Notes under the pieces: generated by a model
The model's database searches: none
Seen by the model: the letters and a program-made list of their open reading frames with translations, nothing else
What the model was told of the DNA's origin: nothing
Position numbers and translations under genes: made by a program
From: GCA-2862545 sp047609825
Lineage (GTDB): Bacteria; Myxococcota_A; UBA796; GCA-2862545
Reading direction: 5' to 3'
DNA length: 64,000 nucleotides
Assembly (NCBI GenBank): GCA_047609825.1
Contig: JBLFXJ010000003.1
Span: 4,104-68,103 of the forward strand
Shown: one piece after another, positions 50,582 to 59,744 of the stretch
Layout of the letters: the number at the start of each line of letters is the position of its first letter
How positions within the stretch are numbered: the first letter of the stretch is position 1

Positions 50582-52020
50582 AGACACTCCGCCCACGCTC
50601 GCTGCGGTTCAGAGCACTCGCAGTGGTCGTCGCGGTGATCGTGCTGCCCGTGGTCTGGGTGTGGTCCGCCGGGTTCGACGAGGCCAGCCAGGTCGACCGG
50701 CAGGCCCTCGAGCTGGCCGCCCTCGCCCTGGCGGTTGCTGACGCGCCCGACACCCTCGACCTCGTGGCCAGTACCCACCGCGCAAGGGTGCGCCTGCTCG
50801 ACGGTTCACAGGTCATGCAGGACGCGGATGGGGAGCCGGACGACCCGTGGCATGCCCCGGTATCAAACCCGTTCTACGGGCCAGAGGGCCGCCCCGATCC
50901 CCGCCGGGTCGACGCCACCCTCCCCACCCTGCACACCCGCCCGGAGGTGGTCAGGGCCCGCGCTGACGGCGTCGCCCAGCGCTGCAGCGTGAGCGATGCG
51001 GGCTGGATGCTCGTCTGCGCCGCCGCCGCCTCCCTGCCCGACGGTCGGGTCGTTCACGTGCAGCGCACCTCGGCCCGCCTGATCAAGTCCCTGTACGAGG
51101 ACCGCTACCCGCTCACCGCGGTGATGCTCGTGGTCCTCGGCGTGGGCGTGCTGCTCAGCCTGTGGCTCGGCTGGCGCATGGTGGGACCCATCGAGCACCT
51201 CCGCGACCAGGTGGTGGAGCGCACCCGCGGGCGGGTGTCGACAAAGCCGGTGGTGCTCGACCGCGCCGACGAGCTGGGCGACCTGGCGCGCGCGTTCAAC
51301 CAGCTGCTCGCCGCCCTCGACGCGCGGAACCGGGCAAACGAATCGTTCGCCGCGGACCTCGCGCACGAGCTGAAGAACCCCGTGGCGGCCGTGCGCGCGG
51401 CTGCCGAAGCGATGGCTGCGGACCGTCCGCTGGAGGGTCGCCGACGCGAGCGGCTCACGCGGGTGCTGGCAGACAGCTCACATCGGATGCAGGTGGTGAT
51501 CGACCGATTCCTCGACCTGGCGCGCGCCGAGGCCGGCCTGATCGCCACCGAGCGGGAGTCGGTGGATCTCGCGGCGCTCGTGCGCGCGATCGTGGAGCCC
51601 CTCACCGCTGATCCACGCTTCGGCGGGCTGTCCTTCGACGTGCAGCTGCCTGACGGAGCGTGGGTCTGGGCTGCGCCCGAGCGCCTGGAGACCGCGCTCC
51701 GCAACCTCATCGGAAATGCCGCCAGCTTCGCCGAGAGCCGCGTGATCATCACCGGCTCCATCGCAGAGCGCCGGGCGGTGGTGTGTGTCGCGGACGACGG
51801 GCCTGGCATCCCCCAGGCGGACCTCGACCAGATCTTCGTCCGGTACTTCACGACGCGCGACACAGGTACCGGCCTTGGTCTCGCGCTGGTGCGCGCGATC
51901 GTGGAAGCGCACGGTGGGATGATCGAGGCGCACAGCGAGCCGGGCGAGGGCGCGCAGTTCACGATCCGGCTGCCGAGGGACAGCGCAATTGAAGAGCGAC
52001 ACCGGTCGCGCGGTCTCTGA
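50569..52020 (+). CDS. Membrane sensor histidine kinase
   Basis: A protein of 483 residues. TM1 is near residues 15-33; a periplasmic sensor of about 145 residues contains two Cys (QRCSVSDAGWMLVC); TM2 is near 183-202. A HAMP domain follows, then the H-box DLAHELKNP (His266), N-box LRNLIGNAASF, G1 DDGPGIP and G2 GTGLGLAL. It autophosphorylates and should pass phosphate to the adjacent regulator. The start is TTG inside the end of the regulator gene; no better start is in frame. Confidence 0.94.
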   Translation: MARLKTLRPRSLRFRALAVVVAVIVLPVVWVWSAGFDEASQVDRQALELAALALAVADAPDTLDLVASTHRARVRLLDGSQVMQDADGEPDDPWHAPVSNPFYGPEGRPDPRRVDATLPTLHTRPEVVRARADGVAQRCSVSDAGWMLVCAAAASLPDGRVVHVQRTSARLIKSLYEDRYPLTAVMLVVLGVGVLLSLWLGWRMVGPIEHLRDQVVERTRGRVSTKPVVLDRADELGDLARAFNQLLAALDARNRANESFAADLAHELKNPVAAVRAAAEAMAADRPLEGRRRERLTRVLADSSHRMQVVIDRFLDLARAEAGLIATERESVDLAALVRAIVEPLTADPRFGGLSFDVQLPDGAWVWAAPERLETALRNLIGNAASFAESRVIITGSIAERRAVVCVADDGPGIPQADLDQIFVRYFTTRDTGTGLGLALVRAIVEAHGGMIEAHSEPGEGAQFTIRLPRDSAIEERHRSRGL

Positions 52021-52091
52021 GATCGACGTTTCCGGTCGAGCCCGTTCGCGGGTCCAACCCCACACGCTGTACCTTGCTCTTGGAGGAGCTC

Positions 52092-52937
52092 ATGAATCCG
52101 ACCCATCGGATCGCGGCCGTCGCCCTCGGCATCGCAGCGCTCACCGCCTGCGCATCACCCGAGCACGTCACCACGGGAGAGGCTCTGGAGGCCATCGGTG
52201 AGCTGAATCGGAGCGGTGTAGGCGAAGAAGCGACCACCGGGGTGATCGAGATCTCCACCGATGTCACCATCGGGGATCGGCTGGAGAGTGCCGCTGAGGC
52301 CCTCGCCGACTTCTGGCGCAGCCAGGCGGACTGCACCACGGTCACGGTCGCGGGTCCGCTGGTCACCATCGACTACGGCACGCTGGCAGATGCCTGCGTG
52401 TGGAACGGTCACACCTACGCCGGCGTGAACACCATCGGCATCGTCGACACCACCGCGGGCGCCCTGGAGGTGGAGCACACCTGGACCGGGTTCACCGACG
52501 GCGATGTGCAGGTGGATGGCGATGCACAGGTCACCTGGAGCGGCAGCGATCAGACCCGGCGCGTGGTCACCTCCCACACCTGGACCGACCTCGCCACCGA
52601 CGAGACGATGGACGTGGACGGCGATCACATCTGGGGTGTGCTCGAGACGGACGCAGGATGGCTGGGCGGCTTCACCCTCGACGGCAACCGCGGCTGGACC
52701 AGCGAGTCCGGCGTGTGGGACCTGGAGATGAGCGATGTGGAGGTGCGGCTGCAGGACCCCTGCCCGCAGGCCGGCAGCTTCCTAGTCACCCTGCCGCGCG
52801 ACAAGGAGCTGGAGCTGGTCTACACCCGCCTCGATGATGCCACCATCGAGGCCCGGGTCACCGGCACCCGGGAAGACATCGTGTTCCACATCAACCGGCT
52901 CGGCATCCCCGAGCAGGTCGACGGGTCATCTCCGTAA
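52092..52937 (+). CDS. Lipoprotein of unknown function
   Basis: A lipoprotein of 281 residues. ATG at 52092 is chosen because GGAGGAG lies 5-6 bases upstream and it yields a lipoprotein signal (lipobox LTAC). The mature part is beta-rich with many Asp/Thr/Gly (VQVDGDAQVTWSGSDQTRRV, then GDHIWGVLETDAGWLGGFTL), recalling repeated beta-hairpins that bind a lipid or a cell-wall component; I cannot name a family. It lies 71 bases after the kinase gene in the same direction, so it may belong to its regulon. Confidence 0.75.
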   Translation: MNPTHRIAAVALGIAALTACASPEHVTTGEALEAIGELNRSGVGEEATTGVIEISTDVTIGDRLESAAEALADFWRSQADCTTVTVAGPLVTIDYGTLADACVWNGHTYAGVNTIGIVDTTAGALEVEHTWTGFTDGDVQVDGDAQVTWSGSDQTRRVVTSHTWTDLATDETMDVDGDHIWGVLETDAGWLGGFTLDGNRGWTSESGVWDLEMSDVEVRLQDPCPQAGSFLVTLPRDKELELVYTRLDDATIEARVTGTREDIVFHINRLGIPEQVDGSSP

Positions 52938-52994
52938 CCGAAGCCGACCGGGATTCGGGTATGCTCTCGCCCTGCCCACTCTGGATCGTCGCCC

Positions 52995-53684
52995 GTGCAC
53001 TCCCGAGACCTCGCCCGCATCGGCAGCACGTTGTTCGCCCTCGTCGTCATCGCCGGTGCCGTGCTGATGGTCACTGCCCTGGTGTTCGACTTCGAGGTGC
53101 TCCAGGCGGTGTTCTTCGGTCAGGCCATCGACGGCGGCCTCGGGATCGTGTGGGAGCGCGGCCCGATGACCGCCGGATGGTACACGTCCATCGTCGGGAT
53201 CTTCGGCCTCGTGGTCTGCGGCGGCTCCTGGGTGCTGCTCACCAGCCTCGAAGGCGCCGACGACATCTACTGGTGGGGCCGGCAGCAGGACGCCATCAAG
53301 GTGCTGGATGAGCAAGGCGTAGAGGAGCCCACGGAGCTCGAGATCGCGCGGGTGGTGCTGGGCCTCGAAGAAGCCGACGAGGGCTGGCATCCGGCGACGA
53401 TGCTCCGGTTCTTGACCAAGCTCGAGGCGGCGTCCAGCGATCACGGCGACCGCGTGCTGGTTCAGCGCCTGAAGGCCGACGTTCGCGGACACCAGGGTTT
53501 GATCGACCGCTCGATACGGGCCGAGGCCGGGGGCGTGGACGCCACGGTCAAGCTGTCGGGCCGGGAGTATGCAGCCATCGACCTGGCCGGCACCCTCGAC
53601 GAGGTGCTGCGCGAGATCCGCCGGGTGGAGGGGTACGCGGGAGCAAACCCCAGCGCCACGCCGGCGCCCGTCCGTCGCCGGTGA
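52995..53684 (+). CDS. Membrane protein with two transmembrane helices
   Basis: A protein of 229 residues. TM helices lie at about 9-31 (LFALVVIAGAVLMVTALVF) and 60-83 (TSIVGIFGLVVCGGSWVLL), followed by a charged cytoplasmic domain of about 145 residues with probable helices (ELEIARVVLGLEEADEGWH). I do not recognise it. The start is GTG with no strong Shine-Dalgarno. It ends 1 base before the convergent sulfatase gene. Confidence 0.7.
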   Translation: MHSRDLARIGSTLFALVVIAGAVLMVTALVFDFEVLQAVFFGQAIDGGLGIVWERGPMTAGWYTSIVGIFGLVVCGGSWVLLTSLEGADDIYWWGRQQDAIKVLDEQGVEEPTELEIARVVLGLEEADEGWHPATMLRFLTKLEAASSDHGDRVLVQRLKADVRGHQGLIDRSIRAEAGGVDATVKLSGREYAAIDLAGTLDEVLREIRRVEGYAGANPSATPAPVRRR

Positions 53685-53685
53685 C

Positions 53686-55230
53686 CTACTCCGCGTCTTC
53701 GAACGCCGCGTCGACCATCCCCGCCCCCCACGCGGGTGACCACAGGCCGCCGTACCGCTTGAGCTGACCGCGCAGCCGCTTCCACAGGGCGGAGCGGCGC
53801 TTCGCGAACGCGGGATCCCGCAGGAGATTACTTGTCTCTCCCGGGTCGGCCTGGAGATCGTAGAACTCCGGCACCTCCCACACCCCGTGGTAGCTGATCA
53901 GCTTCGCCTCGCGGGTGCGCACGCCGAGCACGGTGGGGCACTGGGGGAAGGCCCGCTCGAAGAAGTACTCGTACAGGAACACGTCACGCCACTCGGGATC
54001 GCCATCGCCGAGCAGCGGCATCAGTGACGCTCCGTGCATCGACTCAAGCGCGCCAAACCCTGCCACATCGAGGATCGTAGGCGCCAGATCGATGTTCAGC
54101 GCCATGCCCTCCGGGCGCGCGCCAGGGCTCACCAGACCCGGCGCCCAGGCGAGCAGGGGCACCCGGATCGACTCTTCATAGAAGCAGCGCTTGTCGAGCA
54201 CGCCGCGCTCACCGGTCATGAACCCGTTGTCGCTGGTGTACAGGATGAGGGTCTCGCCCGCGAGGCCGGTCTCTTCCAGGGTGGCGAGAAGTCGCCCCAC
54301 ACTCTCGTCCACCGAGAGCAGGGTGCGGTGGTAGTCGCGGTACCAGTCGGCGAACTCCTTCCACCGACCATTGTACAGGGTCTCGGCGCCGAACAGGCTC
54401 TCCCGCATGCGGCGGAGCCAGTTGGGGCGTCCCTTGTAGGCAGCATCGGTGTCGGGGAGCGGCGCAGGCACAGGGGCGTCGGCGAACGCGTCCGCGTGCC
54501 GTGGGGCGGGCTCGAACGGCGCATGGCATGCCTTGTGCCCGATCACCATGGCGAAGCGTTCGCCCTTGGCCTGCGACTTCAGCCAGTCCACGGCGTGGTC
54601 GGTGACGAGGTCCGTCACGTAGCCCTCGACCGGCACCAGCTCGCCGTTGATGTTGAACTGCCGCTCTTCCGGACTACCCTTGTCACCCGGATAGTTGTAC
54701 CGACCCTGCCCCGGGAACGACACCCAGTGGTCCCAGCCCGGCCGCGGCGCCGATGACGGCCCGCCCATGTGCCACTTGCCCACGTAGGCCGTCTTCACGC
54801 CGGCCTGCTGCAGGAGCTTGTTCCAGGTGGGAATCGCGTCGGCGAGCTCGGCCTTGTTGTTCACGACGCCATGGCTGTGGGCGTACAGCCCCGAGAGCAT
54901 CGAGGCGCGGCTCGGGCAGCACAGGGAGGTGGTGACGAAGGCTTCGCGGAACCAGGCCCCCTCGGTGCCGAGGCGGTCGAGGTTCGGGGTCTGGAGGAAC
55001 GGATGGCCACCGAGGCCGAAGCCGTCCGCGCGCTGATCGTCGACCATGATCAAGATCACGTTGCGGCGCGACCCACCATGCGGGGCGACGGCCGGGGCGG
55101 GCGGCGGAGGCGGAGCGGGCTCCGGAGTGGGAGGCGGGGTGGAGGCCGGGGGGAGCTCGCCAGGGGCGCAGCCCGCCAATGCGGTCAGGCCCGCGGTCCA
55201 CAACACGTCGCGACGACTGGGTCCCGCCAC
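53686..55230 (-). CDS. Tat-type lipoprotein sulfatase with canonical C-C-P-S-R
   Basis: A protein of 514 residues. The N-terminus has a twin-arginine motif (SRRDVL) and a lipobox (LAGC, Cys21), so it is probably exported folded by Tat and lipidated. A Pro-rich linker is followed by the sulfatase domain: IMVDDQRADG (metal Asp pair), C-C-P-S-R at 104-108 with Cys104 as the formylglycine residue, YVGKWHMGG and YTSDNGFM. It hydrolyses sulfate esters of sugars or other compounds outside the cytoplasm. GTG start, AGGAG 7 bases upstream. It begins 4 bases after the PhoX-like gene, so they are co-transcribed. Confidence 0.93.
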   Translation of the reverse strand: MAGPSRRDVLWTAGLTALAGCAPGELPPASTPPPTPEPAPPPPPAPAVAPHGGSRRNVILIMVDDQRADGFGLGGHPFLQTPNLDRLGTEGAWFREAFVTTSLCCPSRASMLSGLYAHSHGVVNNKAELADAIPTWNKLLQQAGVKTAYVGKWHMGGPSSAPRPGWDHWVSFPGQGRYNYPGDKGSPEERQFNINGELVPVEGYVTDLVTDHAVDWLKSQAKGERFAMVIGHKACHAPFEPAPRHADAFADAPVPAPLPDTDAAYKGRPNWLRRMRESLFGAETLYNGRWKEFADWYRDYHRTLLSVDESVGRLLATLEETGLAGETLILYTSDNGFMTGERGVLDKRCFYEESIRVPLLAWAPGLVSPGARPEGMALNIDLAPTILDVAGFGALESMHGASLMPLLGDGDPEWRDVFLYEYFFERAFPQCPTVLGVRTREAKLISYHGVWEVPEFYDLQADPGETSNLLRDPAFAKRRSALWKRLRGQLKRYGGLWSPAWGAGMVDAAFEDAE

Positions 55231-55234
55231 GATC

Positions 55235-56974
55235 TCACTCCTGTGCCAACGAGGGAAAGGGCCCGAGGGTGCCGACCTCGCTGGGTCGGTCGCCGTCGGT
55301 CTGGTGGGTGATCGTCAGGTAGCCGTGCCCGCCCAGGTCCGGCACCCAGGCGATGCCTGTCACCTCGGCCTTGGGCGGTGCCGCATGAACCGGGGTGAGG
55401 GTCTTGGCCAGGGTGTCGAAGTGCCACAGCAAAGCGCGGTCGTGGCCCCGGGTGTCTTCGGCGATCATCAGCGCCCGGTGGCCGGGCAGGTAGGCGAGGT
55501 TGTCGGGGTTCGCGATGCCGTCTGGGCTGCACATCTTCCCGGCCAGCCGTCCCACCACCACCGCCTCGACCCCGGTAGCGACGAAGGCGCTGTCGATCAC
55601 CTGGCCTGCGGCGTCTTGCGCGCCTGGAGACAGATCGAGCGCATACACCCCGCCGCAGCGGTTCTCGGGCAGGATGATGTGGTCGGTCTGGGTGGGCTCA
55701 CCCGCTCCCGTGGCCGACGCCACGATGGCCGACAGCGCCAGGTAGACCCGGCCGGCGTCCACATCGAGCGCCATGCCCTCGGCCTTGACGAACTCCGTCG
55801 TAGCGCCGAGGGTTGCGGCATACCTCCGCGTCTCGAGCCGGGAGGCGGCCTCGGACTTGCCGTCGCGCAGCACCAGGCACTCCGCTTCGGAGTGGGACGC
55901 GGTGACCACCCGGGTGGAGCCGGCCGTGCAGGTGTCCCCATCTGTCGGGAGCACGTCGAACAGCTGGTTGAACCTGGGGTCCTCGCCGAGCATTGCGGCG
56001 ATGGCCTGATCGGTGGAGTGGCCGAGGTCGATCCAGGCCAGGGTCGCCTTGCCTCCCAGCTCGATGGAGGTCTGGTGCCACCGGGCAGCGTACAGGTGGC
56101 CAGCCGAGAGATCGTCTGATTCGTCGGCCACGAACATGAACAAGCCGCCGTGGGTCGGGGCGTCGTCGGACAGGTACACCGTGCGCCGGTCGGGCATCAC
56201 CACGCCGATCTCGTGGCTGAACCGCCCCATGGCGTAGTGCTTGGCCACCGCGACCGATCCATCGTCGGCCACGGTGAGCTCGGGCATCCAGCCGTAGTGG
56301 TACGGGCGGGCCTTGGTGGGATCACCCTTGTAGTACTGATGGATGCGGCCCCAGTACTTGTCGATGTGCGCACCCGGCTCGAACCCTCGCGCGTCGGGCT
56401 CGTATTCCTCAGTGGCGAGGTGGGTGCCCCACGGGGTGACCGCTCCGGCGCAATTCACCCACGTGCCGTTCACGCTGGCGAACGAGACGGGCGCCGTGCG
56501 TACGGCGGTGAGGCCTCCGTCGGGAGCATGCTCCACCCGGGTCAGGGCGATCCCTCCGGGCTGGCATTCGAACTGCGACAGCCACCACGCCCCGCCGGCG
56601 CGCGGGAGCACGCCGTTGAAGTCTGGCGCGGCGCACAGCCCGGCCGGGCCCGGTAGGGGTTCGCCGGTGACATCGAGCAGCTGGCCGAACCGGGCGCCGC
56701 CGATCACTTGCCCCACCTTCATGAGCCGCGAGAAGCCGATGCGAACGGGCTGCCCGCCCACCCAGGCCATCGACGTGGTGCGCGGCTCGAGCGCGGCACT
56801 GTCCAGCTCCAGCGGCGCGAACGCCAGCCTCGGATGAGAGGGAGCCGTCACAGGAGGCGGAGCCTGCACGGGCAACACCTCCGCGCGGATCTCAGGCTCC
56901 GAGCCCGCTCCGAAATCACATCCGCCAACGTGCACGACGCACGCCACAACGGTTACCGCCCACGACCTCTGCAT
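55235..56974 (-). CDS. phoX: PhoX-like (DUF839) phosphatase lipoprotein
   Basis: A protein of 579 residues from the ATG at 56974, which gives a lipoprotein signal (MQRSWAVTVVACVVHVGGC). Markers of the PhoX beta-propeller are FNGVLPRAGGAWWLSQFE, NCAGAVTPWGTHLATEE (conserved Cys and Glu near the metal cluster), RFSHEIGVVMPDRRTVYLSD and LVLRDGKSEA. PhoX enzymes are calcium/iron alkaline phosphatases that free phosphate from organic esters. Most are Tat-exported; this one has no twin Arg, so metal loading would occur outside the cytoplasm. It is the first gene of a pair with the sulfatase, together suggesting scavenging of phosphate and sulfate esters. Confidence 0.85.
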   Translation of the reverse strand: MQRSWAVTVVACVVHVGGCDFGAGSEPEIRAEVLPVQAPPPVTAPSHPRLAFAPLELDSAALEPRTTSMAWVGGQPVRIGFSRLMKVGQVIGGARFGQLLDVTGEPLPGPAGLCAAPDFNGVLPRAGGAWWLSQFECQPGGIALTRVEHAPDGGLTAVRTAPVSFASVNGTWVNCAGAVTPWGTHLATEEYEPDARGFEPGAHIDKYWGRIHQYYKGDPTKARPYHYGWMPELTVADDGSVAVAKHYAMGRFSHEIGVVMPDRRTVYLSDDAPTHGGLFMFVADESDDLSAGHLYAARWHQTSIELGGKATLAWIDLGHSTDQAIAAMLGEDPRFNQLFDVLPTDGDTCTAGSTRVVTASHSEAECLVLRDGKSEAASRLETRRYAATLGATTEFVKAEGMALDVDAGRVYLALSAIVASATGAGEPTQTDHIILPENRCGGVYALDLSPGAQDAAGQVIDSAFVATGVEAVVVGRLAGKMCSPDGIANPDNLAYLPGHRALMIAEDTRGHDRALLWHFDTLAKTLTPVHAAPPKAEVTGIAWVPDLGGHGYLTITHQTDGDRPSEVGTLGPFPSLAQE

Positions 56975-57050
56975 CGGCCCCCCGGGCGGCGGAGTGTACC
57001 TCCTCGAAGGCCATGCGGGAGGCGCTCCCTCCCACATGACAGGAGCTCGG

Positions 57051-58049
57051 ATGACCTACCGCGTGACACTCATCGAGGGGGACGGCATCGGTCCGGAGGT
57101 CACTGGCGCCACGTGCACCATCCTCGAAGCCGCCGGAGCGCCCGTCGAATGGGAGGCCGTGCCCGCCGGACTCGCCGCCTATGAGGCGCATGGCCACCCG
57201 ATGCCCGAGGCCGTGTTCGCGTCGCTCCGACGCAACCGCGTGGGCCTGAAGGGGCCGCTCGCCACGCCAAAGGGCAAGGGCTACCGCAGCGCCAATGTGC
57301 AGCTGCGGCAGGGCATGGACCTGTACACGGGCTGGCGCCCGGTGCGGTCCCTCCCCGGCGTGCGCAGCCGATACAGCGGCGTCGACGTGGTGGTGCTGCG
57401 CGAGAACACCCAGGGGCTGTACGCCGGCATCGAGCACGAGGTCACCCCAGGCACCATCGTCAGCCTCAAGCTGTCGTCCCGGGATGCGGGCCTGCGCATC
57501 GCAAAGAGGGCGTTCGAGCACGCGAAGAATGCTGGTCGCCGCAAAATCACCGTCTGCCACAAGAAGGGCGTGCTGCCCCTGACCGATGGCGCCTTCGTCG
57601 ACGCCTTCTGGAAGGTGGGCGAGGACTACCCGTTCATCGGGCAGGAGGAGGCCGCCCTCGACGACGTGTGCATGCGGCTCGCGCAGGATCCCACGGGCTT
57701 CGATGTGCTGCTGCTCGAGAACCTGTACGGCGACATCATCAGCGACATCTGCGCCGGACTGGTGGGCGGGCTGGGCGTTGTGCCCGGCGCCAACGTAGGC
57801 GACACCTGCGCGGTGTTCGAGGCGGTGCACGGAACCGCCCCCGACATCGCAGGTCGGGGCGTCGCCAACCCCCTCGCGGTGCTCCTCTCGGGCTGCCTGA
57901 TGATGGAGTACATGGGCGAGCGCAAGGTGGCTGACCGCGTGCGCGATGCGGTGGCCGAGGTGCTCGAGTCTGGCGCACACGTCACGCGCGATCTGGGCGG
58001 CACCGCCGACACCGCCGAATTCACCCAGGCCATCATCGACGCACTGTAG
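57051..58049 (+). CDS. NAD-type isocitrate/isopropylmalate dehydrogenase family protein, paralog 1
   Basis: A protein of 332 residues. The start is ATG at 57051 (AGGAG upstream); an open frame from 56994 adds unlikely residues. It has GDGIGPE, the isocitrate-type segment S-A-N-V-x-L-R (YRSANVQLRQ) with DLYTGWRPV, ENTQGLYAGIEH (catalytic Tyr), NLYGDIISD (metal Asp) and VHGTAPDIAGRGVANP (NAD loop). The motif that normally reads H-K-A-N-I-M-K reads H-K-K-G-V-L-P here, keeping the catalytic Lys but losing the Asn. It probably oxidises isocitrate, or another 2-hydroxy-dicarboxylate. It is followed 2 bases later by its paralog. Confidence 0.9.
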   Translation: MTYRVTLIEGDGIGPEVTGATCTILEAAGAPVEWEAVPAGLAAYEAHGHPMPEAVFASLRRNRVGLKGPLATPKGKGYRSANVQLRQGMDLYTGWRPVRSLPGVRSRYSGVDVVVLRENTQGLYAGIEHEVTPGTIVSLKLSSRDAGLRIAKRAFEHAKNAGRRKITVCHKKGVLPLTDGAFVDAFWKVGEDYPFIGQEEAALDDVCMRLAQDPTGFDVLLLENLYGDIISDICAGLVGGLGVVPGANVGDTCAVFEAVHGTAPDIAGRGVANPLAVLLSGCLMMEYMGERKVADRVRDAVAEVLESGAHVTRDLGGTADTAEFTQAIIDAL

Positions 58050-58051
58050 GA

Positions 58052-59002
58052 GTGGACGTGAACCACGAAGTCACCCTGGTGCCGGGCGATCGGCCCGAGC
58101 TCATGCCCTTGGTGCGGCAACTGATCGACCGCGCGGGCGTGTCGATCACGTGGGATGAGCCCACCCCCTCCTCCACCCACACCAGCCTGCTGGAGTCGGT
58201 GCGTCGCACAAAGTGCGCGCTGATGGGATTCCAGCGCGGCAAGCGCGACGAGGGCGAGCTGCCGCCCTCGGTCGTGCTCCGGCGCGACCTCGGGTTGTTC
58301 GCCCAGCTTCGGCCCGCTCGGCCGCTCAAGGGCCTGCCCTGCCGGTTCGACGACGCCGACCTGCTCGTCGTGCGCGAGACCACCGAGGATGTGTACGCCC
58401 ACCTCGAGCACGAGTCGATCCCCGGCGTGTACGAGAGCCTGAAGGTCACCACTCGCGCCGCCTGCGCACGCATCGCCCGCTATGCCTTCGAGCTGGCCGT
58501 GCTCCAGGGCCGCAAGCGCGTGACCATCGTGCACAAGGCGAACATCATGAAGCTGTCCGATGGACTGTTCCTTCGGACCGCGCGTGAGATCGCCGAGGGC
58601 TACCCCCAGATCGAGACGGACGACGTGATCGTCGACGCGCTGTGCATGCGGGTCGTGCTCGACCCCAGCAAGTTCGACGTGCTGCTGTGCGGCAACCTGT
58701 TCGGCGACATCGTGGGCGACCTCGTCGCCGGCCTGGTCGGCGGCCGGAGCAACGCTCCAGCGATCAACATCGGCGACGACGGCACGGTCCTGTGCACCGC
58801 CGGGCATGGCTCGCCCGACACCGCGGGGCACGCGGATCTGCTCACCGTGCTCCTTCCGGCGCTGCACATGCTGCACCACCTGGACGAGCCCGCGGCCGCC
58901 GATCGTCTACGCACCGCCGTGGAGACGGTGCTCGCCAGCGGCCTGCAGCCACGCGACGGAACCCCCGAGGCGTTCGCCGAGGCCGTCGCAGCCCAGCTGT
59001 AG
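58052..59002 (+). CDS. Isocitrate dehydrogenase family protein, paralog 2 (divergent)
   Basis: A protein of 316 residues from GTG at 58052, 2 bases after paralog 1. It keeps VRETTEDVYAHLEH (Tyr), HKANIMKLSDGLF (the full catalytic Lys motif) and NLFGDIVGD (metal Asp). It lacks GDGIGPE (reads PGDRPE), the isocitrate Ser/Asn pair (reads PPSVVLR) and the NAD loop N-P (reads HGSPDTAGHADLL, several residues shorter). In eukaryotic IDH3 the beta and gamma subunits are also degenerate, so this may be the regulatory or complementary half of a hetero-oligomer with paralog 1. Confidence 0.88.
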   Translation: MDVNHEVTLVPGDRPELMPLVRQLIDRAGVSITWDEPTPSSTHTSLLESVRRTKCALMGFQRGKRDEGELPPSVVLRRDLGLFAQLRPARPLKGLPCRFDDADLLVVRETTEDVYAHLEHESIPGVYESLKVTTRAACARIARYAFELAVLQGRKRVTIVHKANIMKLSDGLFLRTAREIAEGYPQIETDDVIVDALCMRVVLDPSKFDVLLCGNLFGDIVGDLVAGLVGGRSNAPAINIGDDGTVLCTAGHGSPDTAGHADLLTVLLPALHMLHHLDEPAAADRLRTAVETVLASGLQPRDGTPEAFAEAVAAQL

Positions 59003-59037
59003 GCGAGCCAGCCCCGCTGCAGGCGAACGCCTACAGC
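58996..59037. terminator. Inverted repeat between convergent genes
   Basis: GCTGTAGGCG (58996-59005) and CGCCTACAGC (59028-59037) form a perfect 10-bp inverted repeat with a 22-base loop. It overlaps both stop codons of the convergent IDH paralog and HAD genes. No T-tract follows; a weak bidirectional terminator is likely. Confidence 0.4.
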
Positions 59038-59744
59038 CGGAACGTCTCGATGTGGTGGATCTCCGCCCGAGGCTCTGGCGCGCCGGGCGAGTGCACGTGG
59101 CCGTAGCGCACGTGGAGCGCGGCCGGAAACCGCTCGAGCAGCCCGTTCAAGTGCCCGGGCTCGTTCTCGAACGTCGCCACCACCTCGCCGCTCAGGGCCG
59201 CGATGGTGTCGTGCGCTCCCCGCTTGAACCGGGCGTCGTCGAGGTGCCGGCTGGGCTTGAGGTGCAGCACGGTGCGACCGTCGAAGTATGGGAAGCCCAG
59301 TCGGGAGAGCGACGTGACCGTGCCGAGGCCCATGTCCGGGAGCTGGCGCGCCGTGAGGTAGTAGGCGAGCCCACCCCGATCCACCACCGCGCGCACGAAG
59401 CTGACGGCGCCGGGGGCGGCCGTGTCGTGCTCGAGGAAGTCGCCGTGGAAGAACCGCTCGCCCCAGTACCGGTGCAGCGCGCTGTGCAGCGCCGGATCGT
59501 CGATCCCCCGCTCTCGCAGCGGGCCGCCTACGGCCCAGTGGAAGTCGGCGGGGGTCAGCCCATCCACCACCGTGGCCACCGCCGGGTCATGCGACCACAC
59601 ATCATCGACGAATCCACGGAGGATCGCGAGGTGTCGAGGCGCGGTCTCGATCAGAGTGGAGTCGAGGTCGAACACCACCACTGCCAGCCGACCCGATGTG
59701 CGGGCGCGGTCGACCCGGTCGAGTACCTGGTGGAGGATCCCCAT
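59031..59744 (-). CDS. HAD-superfamily hydrolase
   Basis: A soluble protein of 237 residues. The N-terminal VVVFDLDSTLIET carries the HAD nucleophile motif D-x-D-S-T; YYLTARQ gives the motif II Thr; a conserved Lys lies in HLKPSR; FENEPGHLNG is near the acidic motif III/IV. A cap of about 80 residues lies after motif I. It probably acts on a small phosphorylated compound. Its ATG overlaps the stop of the upstream exported-protein gene by one base (TGATG). Confidence 0.88.
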   Translation of the reverse strand: MGILHQVLDRVDRARTSGRLAVVVFDLDSTLIETAPRHLAILRGFVDDVWSHDPAVATVVDGLTPADFHWAVGGPLRERGIDDPALHSALHRYWGERFFHGDFLEHDTAAPGAVSFVRAVVDRGGLAYYLTARQLPDMGLGTVTSLSRLGFPYFDGRTVLHLKPSRHLDDARFKRGAHDTIAALSGEVVATFENEPGHLNGLLERFPAALHVRYGHVHSPGAPEPRAEIHHIETFRL

